NCBI GenBank assembly: GCA_044866695.1
Contig: JBIOUF010000314.1
Location: 1-19,401 of the forward strand
Direction of reading: 5' to 3'
Source of the DNA: JBIOUF01 sp044866695
Lineage (GTDB): Bacteria > Actinomycetota > Actinomycetes > Propionibacteriales > Nocardioidaceae
DNA: 19,401 bases
Shown here: positions 1 through 8,154 of the stretch, piece by piece
Numbering within the stretch: position 1 is the first letter of the stretch
Layout of the letters: the number at the start of each line of letters is the position of its first letter
The notes under the pieces: generated by a model
The model's database searches: none
What the model was told of the DNA's origin: nothing
The model's input: the letters and a program-made list of their open reading frames with translations, nothing else
Position numbers and translations under genes: made by a program

Positions 1-44
1 TGCGGGTGCCGGCCCGGGCCCGCGCCGGACCGGATCCCGGGTCC

Positions 45-2360
45 TCAACGCACCAGCCAGTCGAGGAGCAGCGCACCGCCGTCCTTGTCGAGGGGGTGGT
101 TGCCGTTCCCGCACTTGGGTGACTGCACGCACGACGGGCAGCCGCTCTCGCAGCCGCAGCCGCGGATGGCGTCCCGGGTGGCCCGCAACCAGGCCTCGGC
201 GGCCTCGTACCCGCGAGCCGCGAACCCGGCCCCGCCCGGGTGGCCGTCGTAGACGAACACGGTGAGCCGGCCGGTGTCGGGGTGCGTGGACGTGGACACC
301 CCACCGATGTCCCACCGGTCGCAGGTCGCGAACAGCGGCAGCAGGCCGATGGCGGCGTGCTCGGCGGCGTGCGCGGCCCCGGGCCGGTCGGCGGGGGCGA
401 GGTCCAGGGCGTCGAGCACCTCCGGCGGCAGTGTCCACCAGACCGCGAGCGTCTCCAGGGACCGGGCCGGGAGGTCCAGTGGCTCCTCTCCCAGGAGCTC
501 GCCCCCGGGCACCGCGCGGCGCAGGTAGCCCACCACCTGGTGGCTGACCCGCACGCTGCCGAGGCTCAGCCGGCCGGTCCCGAGCGGTCGCGCCCGGTGT
601 TCGCCCAGCACGGCGATGTCGGTGACCTCGCGGGCCGAGGTCGTGTAGGGCGGGTCCGCCGGCTCGACCAGGGCCACCGCGGCGGCGAGGTCCAGCTCCC
701 GCACCAGATAGGTGTCGCCCTGGTGCAGGTAGACCGCGCCGGGATGCGCGGTCGCGTGCGAGGACGCGGCGTCGACCGTGCCCACCAGCCGCCCGGTGCC
801 GGCCTCCACGAGGCTCACCGGCGGCCCCGAGGTGGAACGGATGTCGGCCAGGTCGCAGGCCCGGCCCGGCCCGGTCCAGTACCAGCGGTCGCCCCGGCGG
901 CGGAGCAGCCCGGCGGCCGCGAGGGTGGCGGCGCCGGCCTGCGCCGAGGGGCCGAACAGGTCCAGGTCGGCGGTGGTGAGCGGCGCCTCGTCCGCCGCGG
1001 CGCACAGGTGCGGGCCGACCACGTGCGGGTTGTCCGGGTCGAGGACGCAGGCCTCGACCGGGGCGCCGAGCAGCGTCTCGGGATGGGTGACCAGGTAGGT
1101 GTCCAGCGGGTCGTCGCGGGCGACCAGGACGCCGAGCGCGTCCCGGCCGCCGCGGCCCGCCCGCCCGAACTGCTGCCACATCGACGCCCGGGTGCCCGGG
1201 AACCCAGCGAGCAGGACGGCGTCCAGGCCGGCGACGTCGATGCCGAGCTCGAGAGCGTTCGTGGCGGCCAGGCCGAGCAGGTCGCCGCCGCGCAGCGCCT
1301 GCTCGAGGGCGCGGCGGTCCTCGGGCAGGTACCCGCCCCGGTAGGCGGCGACCCGCCCGACCAGCGAGGGGGCGGCCTCGGAGAGCAGCCGGCGCGCCTG
1401 CTGGGCAACCGACTCCGCACCCCGCCGCGACCGGACGAAGGCCAGCGTGCGCACTCCGTCGACGACCAGGTCGGTCAGCAGGTCGGCCACCTCGGCGGTG
1501 GCGGACCGGCGGACCGGCGCCCCGTTCTCCCCGGCGTGGGAGACGAACGGCGGCTGCCACAGCGCCAGCGCCACGGCGCCGCGGGCCGAGCCGTCCTCGG
1601 TGACCTCGGTGACCGGCAGCCCGGTGAGCAGCGATGCGGAGACCGCCGGCTCGGCGACCGTGGCCGACGCCAGGACGAAGGTGGGCGCGACGCCGTATCC
1701 GGCGCACACCCGTCGCAGCCGGCGCAGCACCTGCGCCACGTGGGCGCCGAACACCCCGCGGTAGTAGTGGCACTCGTCGACCACGACGAACTGCAGCAGC
1801 GAGAGGAACCTCGCCCAGCGGGCGTGGGTCGGCAGCAGCGAGCGGTGCAGCATGTCGGGGTTGGTCAGCAGGTACTCGGCGTGGTCCCGCGCCCACGCGC
1901 GCTGCTCCGGGGGGCTGTCCCCGTCGTGGGTGGTGGCGGCGAGACCAGGCACGCCGAGGTCGCGCAGCGCCGCAAGCTGGTCCTGGGCCAGCGCCTTGGT
2001 GGGTGCAAGGTAGAGGACCGTCGCGCCGCGACGACCTCGGGGGCGCCGTCGCTCCAGGACCGCGCTCAGCGCCGGCAGCCAGAAGACCAGGGACTTGCCG
2101 GACGCGGTGCCGGTGGCCACGACCACGTGCCGTCCGGCGCGCGCGGCGTCGGCGCCACGGACCTGGTGCGACCAGGGGGTCCTCACGCCTCGGACCCGGA
2201 ACGAGTCGACCAGCCCGGCGGGCGCCCACTCGGGCCACGCGGCCGGCGCGCCGGGGCGCGCGGGGAGCAGCCGCAGGTCCGTGAGCCGGTCCTCGTGGCG
2301 GGGCAGGCCGACCACGTGGGCGGCCAGGTCTCCGGCCGTCGGTGCGGGCTGCCTGGGCAC
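45..2360 (-). CDS. SF2 DEAD/DEAH-box DNA helicase with C-terminal cysteine cluster (SftH/MrfA-like)
   Basis: Predicted ATP-dependent 3'-5' DNA helicase/translocase of superfamily II, probably in DNA repair. The product is 771 aa from a GTG at 2360. Visible motifs are Walker A GTASGKS (Lys89), DECH box (Asp195-His198), SAT motif III (LASATV) and motif VI QFGRAGR (Gln397-Arg403). A DUF1998-type C-terminus carries five cysteines between residues 735 and 750 (735, 737, 741, 744, 750), a likely metal site. This layout matches Mycobacterium smegmatis SftH and Bacillus MrfA, which are known for a C-terminal cysteine cluster. The frame stays open upstream to 2861, but that stretch is antisense to bldG and low-complexity, so I reject it. 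The start has no strong Shine-Dalgarno, so a nearby start is possible. It diverges from bldG with 93 bp between starts, as in other actinobacteria. Confidence 0.93.
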   Translation of the reverse strand: MPRQPAPTAGDLAAHVVGLPRHEDRLTDLRLLPARPGAPAAWPEWAPAGLVDSFRVRGVRTPWSHQVRGADAARAGRHVVVATGTASGKSLVFWLPALSAVLERRRPRGRRGATVLYLAPTKALAQDQLAALRDLGVPGLAATTHDGDSPPEQRAWARDHAEYLLTNPDMLHRSLLPTHARWARFLSLLQFVVVDECHYYRGVFGAHVAQVLRRLRRVCAGYGVAPTFVLASATVAEPAVSASLLTGLPVTEVTEDGSARGAVALALWQPPFVSHAGENGAPVRRSATAEVADLLTDLVVDGVRTLAFVRSRRGAESVAQQARRLLSEAAPSLVGRVAAYRGGYLPEDRRALEQALRGGDLLGLAATNALELGIDVAGLDAVLLAGFPGTRASMWQQFGRAGRGGRDALGVLVARDDPLDTYLVTHPETLLGAPVEACVLDPDNPHVVGPHLCAAADEAPLTTADLDLFGPSAQAGAATLAAAGLLRRRGDRWYWTGPGRACDLADIRSTSGPPVSLVEAGTGRLVGTVDAASSHATAHPGAVYLHQGDTYLVRELDLAAAVALVEPADPPYTTSAREVTDIAVLGEHRARPLGTGRLSLGSVRVSHQVVGYLRRAVPGGELLGEEPLDLPARSLETLAVWWTLPPEVLDALDLAPADRPGAAHAAEHAAIGLLPLFATCDRWDIGGVSTSTHPDTGRLTVFVYDGHPGGAGFAARGYEAAEAWLRATRDAIRGCGCESGCPSCVQSPKCGNGNHPLDKDGGALLLDWLVR

Positions 2361-2441
2361 CGCGGAAGTCTGCCAAACTCTGGTTGAATGCTTGCCGGGG
2401 GTTCGCGGCCTCGACGCTTCGAGCGGCGGCGACGAGAAGGA

Positions 2442-2449
2442 CAGGAGGA
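2442..2449 (+). promoter_or_regulatory. Shine-Dalgarno of bldG
   Basis: AGGAGGAG ends 4 bp before GTG 2454. It is a near-perfect anti-16S match and decides the bldG start over the upstream in-frame ATG at 2388. Confidence 0.75.
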
Positions 2450-2453
2450 GCGC

Positions 2454-2792
2454 GTGGACCTGTCTTTGCAGACGCGTCAGGACAGCGGCCGGACGGTGAT
2501 CGAGGTCGGCGGCGAGATCGACGTGTACACGGCCCCGAAGCTGCGGGAGAAGATCTCCGAGCTGGTCGCCGACGGCCACCACCACCTGGTCATCGACATG
2601 GAGAGCGTGGACTTCCTGGACTCCACCGGCCTCGGCGTGCTGGTCGGGGGGCTGAAGAAGGTGCGGGCCCACGACGGCTCGATGCAGCTGATCTGCACGC
2701 AGGAGCGGCTGCTGAAGATCTTCCGGATCACCGGGCTGGCGAAGGTGTTCGCGATCCACGACTCCCAGGCGAAGGCCCTCGCGGCCGAGTGA
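2454..2792 (+). CDS. bldG: STAS-domain anti-sigma factor antagonist, BldG orthologue
   Basis: Small cytoplasmic STAS protein, 112 aa, that should bind and sequester an anti-sigma factor when unphosphorylated. The phosphorylation-site motif is DFLDSTGLGVLV, with Ser57 at the position phosphorylated in Streptomyces BldG. The N-terminus (DLSLQTR, then EVGGEIDVYTAPKLRE) and the IFRITGLAKVF region are near-identical to BldG as I remember it. The GTG at 2454 is chosen because AGGAGGAG lies about 5 bp upstream; an in-frame ATG at 2388 would add 22 arginine-rich residues that the family lacks. The location between the helicase and hppA is the bldG locus of other actinobacteria. No anti-sigma-factor gene follows: 218 noncoding bp lead to hppA. 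In Streptomyces BldG controls development and stress; in this non-streptomycete a stress-sigma role is inferred. Confidence 0.9.
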   Translation: MDLSLQTRQDSGRTVIEVGGEIDVYTAPKLREKISELVADGHHHLVIDMESVDFLDSTGLGVLVGGLKKVRAHDGSMQLICTQERLLKIFRITGLAKVFAIHDSQAKALAAE

Positions 2793-2807
2793 CCCAGGCT
2801 GGCCCGG

Positions 2808-2831
2808 CGCGGCCGGCCTCCGGCCGGCGCG
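2808..2831. terminator. GC-rich hairpin after bldG, possible terminator
   Basis: Inverted repeat 16 bp after the bldG stop: GCCGGCC (2812-2818), a 3-nt loop, GGCCGGC (2822-2828), with three more pairs across a one-base bulge. No U-tract follows, so it is at best an actinobacterial I-shaped or non-canonical terminator. It could equally be a chance palindrome in GC-rich DNA. Confidence 0.35.
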
Positions 2832-3010
2832 GACCGGCGCAGGGTGTGGCAGAGACCACATACCCCCCAGTAATCTCCCAGGAGCGCCGTCAGTAGACTC
2901 CCAGCCACATCTGCCAGCGGCCTGTCGCTGAGCTGGCCCTGAGGAGCCGCGTGCGGCGCGGCTCGGCGCACAACGTCGATTGGGCTCTCGCCCAGCTCGG
3001 AGGAGATCGC

Positions 3011-5344
3011 ATGTCCCCGATACTTCGCGCTGCAGAAGAGGGCGGTGGAGGGTCCGTGGAGCTCTCCGGCGGCAACCTGGCCTGGGTCGTCGTCGTGCTG
3101 CTCGTTGCTCTCGGCTCGGTGGGCATGGCGCTGGTGTTCCGCGCCAAGGTGCTGGCCGCCGGTGAGGGCACGGAGGGCATGCAGCGCATCGCCCAGGCGG
3201 TCCAGGAGGGCGCAGCGGCGTACCTGGGCCGGCAGTTCCGCACGCTCGGCGTCTTCGCGGTATTGGCGTTCCTGGTGCTGCTGGCGCTGCCCGCCGACGA
3301 CCTTGTGCTGAGAGTGTTCCGCTCGGTGTTCTTCCTGGTCGGGGCGGGGTTCTCGGCCTCGATCGGCTATCTGGGCATGTGGCTGGCGGTGCGGGCGAAC
3401 CTGCGGGTGGCCGCCGCCGCGGAGTTCGAGGGCCGGGACCCCGCGATGAACGTCGCGTTCCGGACCGGCGCCGTGGTCGGCATGTCCACCGTGGGCCTGG
3501 GCCTGCTCGGCGCGTCGGTCGTGGTGCTGCTGTTCCAAGGCGACGCCCCCACGGTGCTGGAGGGCTTCGGCTTCGGCGCCGCGCTGCTGGCGATGTTCAT
3601 GCGGGTCGGCGGCGGCATCTTCACCAAGGCCGCCGACGTGGGTGCCGACCTGGTGGGCAAGGTCGAGCAGAACATCCCCGAGGACGACCCGCGCAACGCG
3701 GCCACCATCGCCGACAACGTGGGCGACAACGTCGGCGACTGCGCGGGCATGGCCGCGGACCTCTTCGAGTCCTACGCCGTCACGCTGGTCGCGGCGCTGA
3801 TCCTGGGGTCCCAGGCGTTCGGCGAGCGCGGCCTGGTGTTCCCGCTGATCGTGCCGGCGATCGGCGCGATCACCGCGGTCCTCGGCGTGTTCATGTGCCG
3901 GCCTCGGCCCGGTGAGGGCGGCCTGGTCACCATCAACCGGGCCTTCTACATCTCCGCGGGAGTCTCCGCGGTTGCCTGCGCGATCGCGGCCTTCGCCTAC
4001 CTACCCGGCAGCTTCGCCGAGCTGGGCGTCTCGCCGGACGTGGCCTCCGACGGCGACCCGCGGCTCGTCGCCGCCGGAGCGGTGCTGATCGGGATCGTGC
4101 TCGCCGCGGTGATCCTGGGGCTCACCGGCTACTTCACGGGCACCGAGCACACTCCGGTCAAGGACGTCGGCCGCACCTCCCTGACCGGTGCGGCCACCGT
4201 GATCCTGTCGGGCCTGGCGGTCGGCTTCGAGTCGGCGGTGTACACGACGCTGGTCATCGCGACGGCGGTGTTCGCCGCGTTCCTCATCGGCGGGGGCCAG
4301 ATCATCGTGGCGCTCGCGGCGGTCGCGCTGGCCGGCTGTGGGCTGCTCACGACCGTCGGCGTCATCGTGGCGATGGACACCTTCGGCCCGGTCTCCGACA
4401 ACGCCCAGGGCATCGCGGAGATGTCCGGCGACGTGCACGGCGAGGGCGCGCAGATCCTCACCGAGCTCGACGCGGTGGGGAACACCACCAAGGCGATCAC
4501 CAAGGGCATCGCGATCGCGACCGCTGTGCTCGCGGCGAGCGCGCTGTTCGGCTCCTACACCAGCGCGATGGCCGACGCCCTCGACGAGGTGAGCGTGACC
4601 GGGCAGGTGGGCCGGCTCACTCAGATGGCATTCGCCTTCGACGTCTCCTACCCCAACGTGCTGGTCGGGCTGCTGCTCGGCGTGGCCACTGTGTTCTTGT
4701 TCTCCGGTCTCGCGATCAACGCGGTCGGCCGCGCAGCGGGCGCCGTGGTGCTCGAGGTGCGTCGCCAGTTCCGGGAGATCCCCGGGATCATGGAGGGCAC
4801 CGGGCGGCCCGAGTACGGCAAGGTGGTCGACATCGTCACCCGCGACTCGCTGCGGGAGCTGGTCACCCCGGGCGTGCTGGCCATCATGGCTCCGGTCGCC
4901 GTCGGCTTCGGGCTGGGCGTCGGCCCCCTGGCCGGCTTCCTCGCCGGCGCCATCGGCGCCGGGACCCTCATGGCGGTCTTCCTGGCCAACTCCGGTGGTG
5001 CCTGGGACAACGCCAAGAAGCTGGTCGAGGACGGCAGCCACGGCGGCAAGGGCTCCGCCGCCCACGCGGCCACGGTGATCGGCGACACGGTCGGCGACCC
5101 GTTCAAGGACACCGCCGGGCCGGCGATCAACCCGCTGATCAAGGTGATGAACCTGGTGTCGCTGCTGATCGTCGCGGCGATCGTGAAGCTGTCGGTCGGC
5201 GAGGACGCCAACATCCCCCTCCGCGTCGCCATCGCGGTGGCGGCGTTCCTGGCCATCGTCGTGGCGGTGTACGTCTCCAAGCAGCGCTCGCACGTGATCG
5301 GCGACGAGTCCGGCTCCCCGGCCGCGCACCGCGCGGGGGTGTGA
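3011..5344 (+). CDS. hppA: membrane-bound proton-translocating pyrophosphatase (K+-independent type)
   Basis: Integral membrane H+-PPase (EC 7.1.3.1), 777 aa, coupling pyrophosphate hydrolysis to proton export. It pulls biosynthetic reactions forward and conserves energy. The substrate/Mg signature DVGADLVGKVE spans residues 209-219, followed by the NIPEDDPRNAATIADNVGDNVGDCAGMA loop (written here in parts: NIPEDDPRN, IADNVGDNVGDC). A second acidic loop near the C-terminus contains VIGDTVGDPFKDTAGP. The GNTTKAIT motif has Lys494 and Thr497, the pair that marks K+-independent H+-PPases. Many hydrophobic segments fit the usual 16-TM fold, and length is normal to slightly long. ATG 3011 is chosen because GGAGGAG (2999-3005) lies 5 bp upstream; the frame is open back to 2951 without support. 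It sits downstream of bldG as in Streptomyces. Confidence 0.96.
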   Translation: MSPILRAAEEGGGGSVELSGGNLAWVVVVLLVALGSVGMALVFRAKVLAAGEGTEGMQRIAQAVQEGAAAYLGRQFRTLGVFAVLAFLVLLALPADDLVLRVFRSVFFLVGAGFSASIGYLGMWLAVRANLRVAAAAEFEGRDPAMNVAFRTGAVVGMSTVGLGLLGASVVVLLFQGDAPTVLEGFGFGAALLAMFMRVGGGIFTKAADVGADLVGKVEQNIPEDDPRNAATIADNVGDNVGDCAGMAADLFESYAVTLVAALILGSQAFGERGLVFPLIVPAIGAITAVLGVFMCRPRPGEGGLVTINRAFYISAGVSAVACAIAAFAYLPGSFAELGVSPDVASDGDPRLVAAGAVLIGIVLAAVILGLTGYFTGTEHTPVKDVGRTSLTGAATVILSGLAVGFESAVYTTLVIATAVFAAFLIGGGQIIVALAAVALAGCGLLTTVGVIVAMDTFGPVSDNAQGIAEMSGDVHGEGAQILTELDAVGNTTKAITKGIAIATAVLAASALFGSYTSAMADALDEVSVTGQVGRLTQMAFAFDVSYPNVLVGLLLGVATVFLFSGLAINAVGRAAGAVVLEVRRQFREIPGIMEGTGRPEYGKVVDIVTRDSLRELVTPGVLAIMAPVAVGFGLGVGPLAGFLAGAIGAGTLMAVFLANSGGAWDNAKKLVEDGSHGGKGSAAHAATVIGDTVGDPFKDTAGPAINPLIKVMNLVSLLIVAAIVKLSVGEDANIPLRVAIAVAAFLAIVVAVYVSKQRSHVIGDESGSPAAHRAGV

Positions 5345-5372
5345 GGCGGGACGCGACCGAGGAGGGGCCGGG

Positions 5373-5399
5373 TTGACAGCACGGGCTACCGTCTAGCCC
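5373..5399 (+). promoter_or_regulatory. candidate promoter of the topA operon
   Basis: A perfect TTGACA -35 hexamer (5373-5378) lies in the 104-bp hppA-topA gap, with TAGCCC (5394-5399) as a possible -10 after a 15-bp spacer. The spacer is short and the -10 ends in C, so exact boxes are uncertain. Position about 50 bp before the topA start supports it. Confidence 0.45.
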
Positions 5400-5403
5400 T
5401 GCA

Positions 5404-5425
5404 CCGCGGGCACCTCGCCCTGCGG
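5404..5425. other. imperfect hairpin in the topA leader
   Basis: CCGCGGG (5404-5410) can pair with CCC-T-GCGG (5418-5425) around a 7-nt loop, just downstream of the candidate -10 and 24 bp before the topA GTG. It could lie in the 5' UTR or be the tail of an hppA terminator. No U-tract is present and function is unknown. Confidence 0.25.
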
Positions 5426-5448
5426 GGTCTGGCGAAGGGGAAGCGCAC

Positions 5449-8154
5449 GTGGCACCGGCAACCGGCCGCAAGCTCGTGATCGTCGAGTCGCCTCCGAAGG
5501 CGCGGACGATCGCGGGCTACCTCGGCGACGACTACGTCGTGGAGTCCTCGATCGGCCACGTCCGGGACCTGCCGCAGAGCGCGGCCGACATCCCCGCGAA
5601 GATCAAGGGTGAGAAGTGGGCGAGGCTCGGTGTCGACGTCGACAACGAGTTCACCCCCTACTACGTCGTGTCGCGGGACAGGCGCCCGCACATGTCGAAG
5701 CTGAAGGGGCTGCTCGCGCAGGCCAGCGAGCTCTACCTGGCCACCGACGAGGACCGTGAGGGGGAGGCGATCGCCTGGCACCTCGCCGACGAGCTGAAGC
5801 CCAAGGTGCCCGTCCACCGCATGGTCTTCTCCGAGATCACCCCGCAGGCGATCCGCGAGGCAGTGGCCAACCCCCGCGACATCGACATGGACCTGGTGGA
5901 GGCCCAGGAGGCGCGGCGGATCCTGGACCGGCTCTACGGCTACGAGGTCTCCCCCGTGCTGTGGAAGAAGGTCATGTCGGGCCTGTCCGCGGGCCGGGTG
6001 CAGTCGGTCGCGACCCGCCTGGTCGTCGACCGCGAGCGCGAGCGCATCGCCTTCCGCACGGCGTCGTACTGGGACCTCGACGGCACCTTCGACGCCGGCG
6101 AGCGGCACGCCGAGCGGATGTTCCCCGCCCGGCTGCACTCGGTGGACCAGGCCCGGGTGGCGCGGGGGTCGGACTTCACCAGCCTCGGCGAGCTCCGGCA
6201 GCCGTCGAGCGGCGCTCCGGTCGTCCACCTGGACCGCACGCGCGCCGAGGCGCTGGTCGAGGCGCTGCGCGACACCACCTTCGAGGTGCGTTCGGTGGAG
6301 CGCAAGCCCTACACCCGCAGGCCCTACCCGCCGTTCCGCACCACCACGCTGCAGCAGGAGGCCTCGCGCAAGCTCGGGCTCGGGGCCGCGCAGACCATGT
6401 CGGTGGCCCAGCGGCTCTACGAGAACGGCTTCATCACCTACATGCGCACCGACTCGGTGACGTTGAGCGAGTCGGCGGTGGCGGCGGCCCGCGACCAGGT
6501 GCGGGAGCTGTTCGGCGGCGACTACCTGCCCGACGCCCCGCGCAGGTACCAGTCGAAGGTGAAGAGCGCCCAGGAGGCCCACGAGGCGATCCGCCCCGCG
6601 GGTGAGCGGTTCCGCACCCCGGCGCAGACCGGTCTCACCGGCACCGAGTTCCGGCTCTACGAGCTGATCTGGATGCGCACCGTCGCCTCGCAGATGAAGG
6701 ACGCGGAGGGGTTCAGCGTCTCGGTGCGGCTCGGCGGCGCGGCCGCCACGGGTGAGGAGGTGGTGTTCGCCGCGAGCGGGCGGGTGATCACCTTCCACGG
6801 CTTCCTGAAGGCCTACGTCGAGGGGTCCGACGACCCGGAGTCGGAGTCCGACGACGCGCAGTCGCGCCTGCCCAACGTCGCCGAGGGCGACTCCGTCAGC
6901 GCCGCGGCGCTGCGGGCGTCCGGCCACGAGACCAAGCCCCCGGCCCGCTACACCGAGGCGACGCTCGTGCGCGAGCTCGAGGAGCGCGACATCGGCCGGC
7001 CCTCGACGTACGCCTCGATCATCGGCACCATCCTGGCCCGGGGCTATGTCTACAAGAAGGGCTCGGCGCTGGTCCCGTCGTGGCTGGCCTTCGCGGTCGT
7101 GCGGCTGCTCGAGGAGCACTTCGCCCGGCTGGTGTCCTACGAGTTCACCGCGTCGATGGAGGAGGTCCTCGACGAGATCGCCGCCGGCAACCGCGACCGG
7201 GTCAGCGAGCTGGCGAGGTTCTACTTCGGCGGCAACGGCGTCGAGGGACTGCACAAGCTGGTCACCGAGCTCGGCGACATCGACGCGCGCGAGCTGGCGA
7301 CGTTCCCGATCGGCGACGGCAGTGACGGCATCGTGCTGCGGGTGGGCCGCTACGGCCCGTACGTCGAGGACGCCGCGGCCCGGCGCGGCAACGTGCCCGA
7401 CGACCTGCCGCCCGACGAGCTCACCGTCGAGAAGGCCCAGGAGCTGCTGGCCAACCCCGCCGGCGAGGAGCGGCCGCTCGGCACCGACCCGCAGAGCGGT
7501 CACGCCGTCGTGGCGAAGAACGGCCGGTTCGGCCCGTACGTCACCGAGGTGTTGCCCGACGACGCCGCGAAGGGGGCCAAGCCGCGCACCGCCTCCCTGT
7601 TCTCCTCGATGAGCCTCGACACCGTCACCCTCGACGACGCCCTGCGGCTGCTCACTCTGCCCCGTGTGGTCGGCGTCGACCCGGAGTCCGGGGAGGAGAT
7701 CACCGCCCAGAACGGTCGTTACGGCCCGTACCTGAGGAAGGGCACCGACTCCCGGTCGCTGGAGACCGAGGAGCAGCTGTTCGACGTCACCCTGGCCGAC
7801 GCGCTGCGGCTCTACGCCGAGCCCAAGCGGCGCGGGCGGGGCGCCGCCAGTCCGGGTCGCGAGCTCGGCGAGGACCCGGCGACCGGACGGAAGGTCACGG
7901 TGAGAAGCGGGCGGTTCGGCCCCTACGTCACCGACGGCGAGGTCAACGCGACTCTGCGCCGCGACGACGACGAGGCGTCGGTCACCCTGGAGCGGGCCGC
8001 CGAGCTGCTCGCCGAGAAGCGCGCCAAGGGCCCGGCCCCCGCGAAGCGCACCGCGAAGAAGACCGCCGCGAAGAAGACCACCGCGAAGAAGACCACGGCG
8101 AAGAAGGCCACCGCGAAGAAGACCACCGCCAAGAGGCGCTCCGCCGGTGGCTGA
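5449..8154 (+). CDS. topA: DNA topoisomerase I (type IA)
   Basis: Relaxes negative supercoils behind moving polymerases; 901 aa. The N-terminal Toprim domain carries IVESP (Glu13) and TDEDREGE (Asp100, Asp102, Glu104). The active-site tyrosine is Tyr331 in FITYMRTDS, followed by the SAQEAHEAIRP motif. The C-terminus has no zinc-finger cysteines; it carries four Toprim_C-type repeats centred on GRYGPYV/GRFGPYV at about residues 630, 690, 755 and 820. A lysine-rich tail (865-901) of AKKTT repeats follows, resembling histone H1/HU tails. Such basic tails are known to aid DNA binding and processivity of actinobacterial TopA. GTG 5449 is chosen for its AAGGGGAAG Shine-Dalgarno about 7 bp upstream and fit to the family N-terminus. 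The 3' end overlaps the MFS gene by 8 bp. Confidence 0.97.
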   Translation: MAPATGRKLVIVESPPKARTIAGYLGDDYVVESSIGHVRDLPQSAADIPAKIKGEKWARLGVDVDNEFTPYYVVSRDRRPHMSKLKGLLAQASELYLATDEDREGEAIAWHLADELKPKVPVHRMVFSEITPQAIREAVANPRDIDMDLVEAQEARRILDRLYGYEVSPVLWKKVMSGLSAGRVQSVATRLVVDRERERIAFRTASYWDLDGTFDAGERHAERMFPARLHSVDQARVARGSDFTSLGELRQPSSGAPVVHLDRTRAEALVEALRDTTFEVRSVERKPYTRRPYPPFRTTTLQQEASRKLGLGAAQTMSVAQRLYENGFITYMRTDSVTLSESAVAAARDQVRELFGGDYLPDAPRRYQSKVKSAQEAHEAIRPAGERFRTPAQTGLTGTEFRLYELIWMRTVASQMKDAEGFSVSVRLGGAAATGEEVVFAASGRVITFHGFLKAYVEGSDDPESESDDAQSRLPNVAEGDSVSAAALRASGHETKPPARYTEATLVRELEERDIGRPSTYASIIGTILARGYVYKKGSALVPSWLAFAVVRLLEEHFARLVSYEFTASMEEVLDEIAAGNRDRVSELARFYFGGNGVEGLHKLVTELGDIDARELATFPIGDGSDGIVLRVGRYGPYVEDAAARRGNVPDDLPPDELTVEKAQELLANPAGEERPLGTDPQSGHAVVAKNGRFGPYVTEVLPDDAAKGAKPRTASLFSSMSLDTVTLDDALRLLTLPRVVGVDPESGEEITAQNGRYGPYLRKGTDSRSLETEEQLFDVTLADALRLYAEPKRRGRGAASPGRELGEDPATGRKVTVRSGRFGPYVTDGEVNATLRRDDDEASVTLERAAELLAEKRAKGPAPAKRTAKKTAAKKTTAKKTTAKKATAKKTTAKRRSAGG
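8053..8142 (+). repeat. 15-bp tandem repeats encoding the TopA lysine tail
   Basis: Five consecutive 15-bp units begin GCGAAGAAG (8053, 8068, 8083, 8098, 8113), followed by a degenerate sixth (8128) and preceded by a 12-bp partial unit at 8041. They encode AKKTA/AKKTT/AKKAT. Units are nearly identical at the DNA level, so copy number could vary between strains by slippage without breaking the frame. Confidence 0.8.

Noticed and set aside
1..44. Short GGACC/GGTCC hairpin downstream of the helicase stop as a terminator
   Set aside because: Only 5 bp of stem, 8-nt loop and no U-tract; not distinguishable from chance in GC-rich sequence.
240..2387. Long plus-strand open frame (715 codons) opposite the helicase
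   Set aside because: Product is Arg/Gly/Pro-rich low complexity with no domain; it is the antisense shadow common in high-GC DNA.
2361..2861. N-terminal extension of the helicase to 2861
   Set aside because: It is antisense to bldG, low-complexity, and absent from the family, where the protein begins shortly before the RPGAPAAWPEWAP region.
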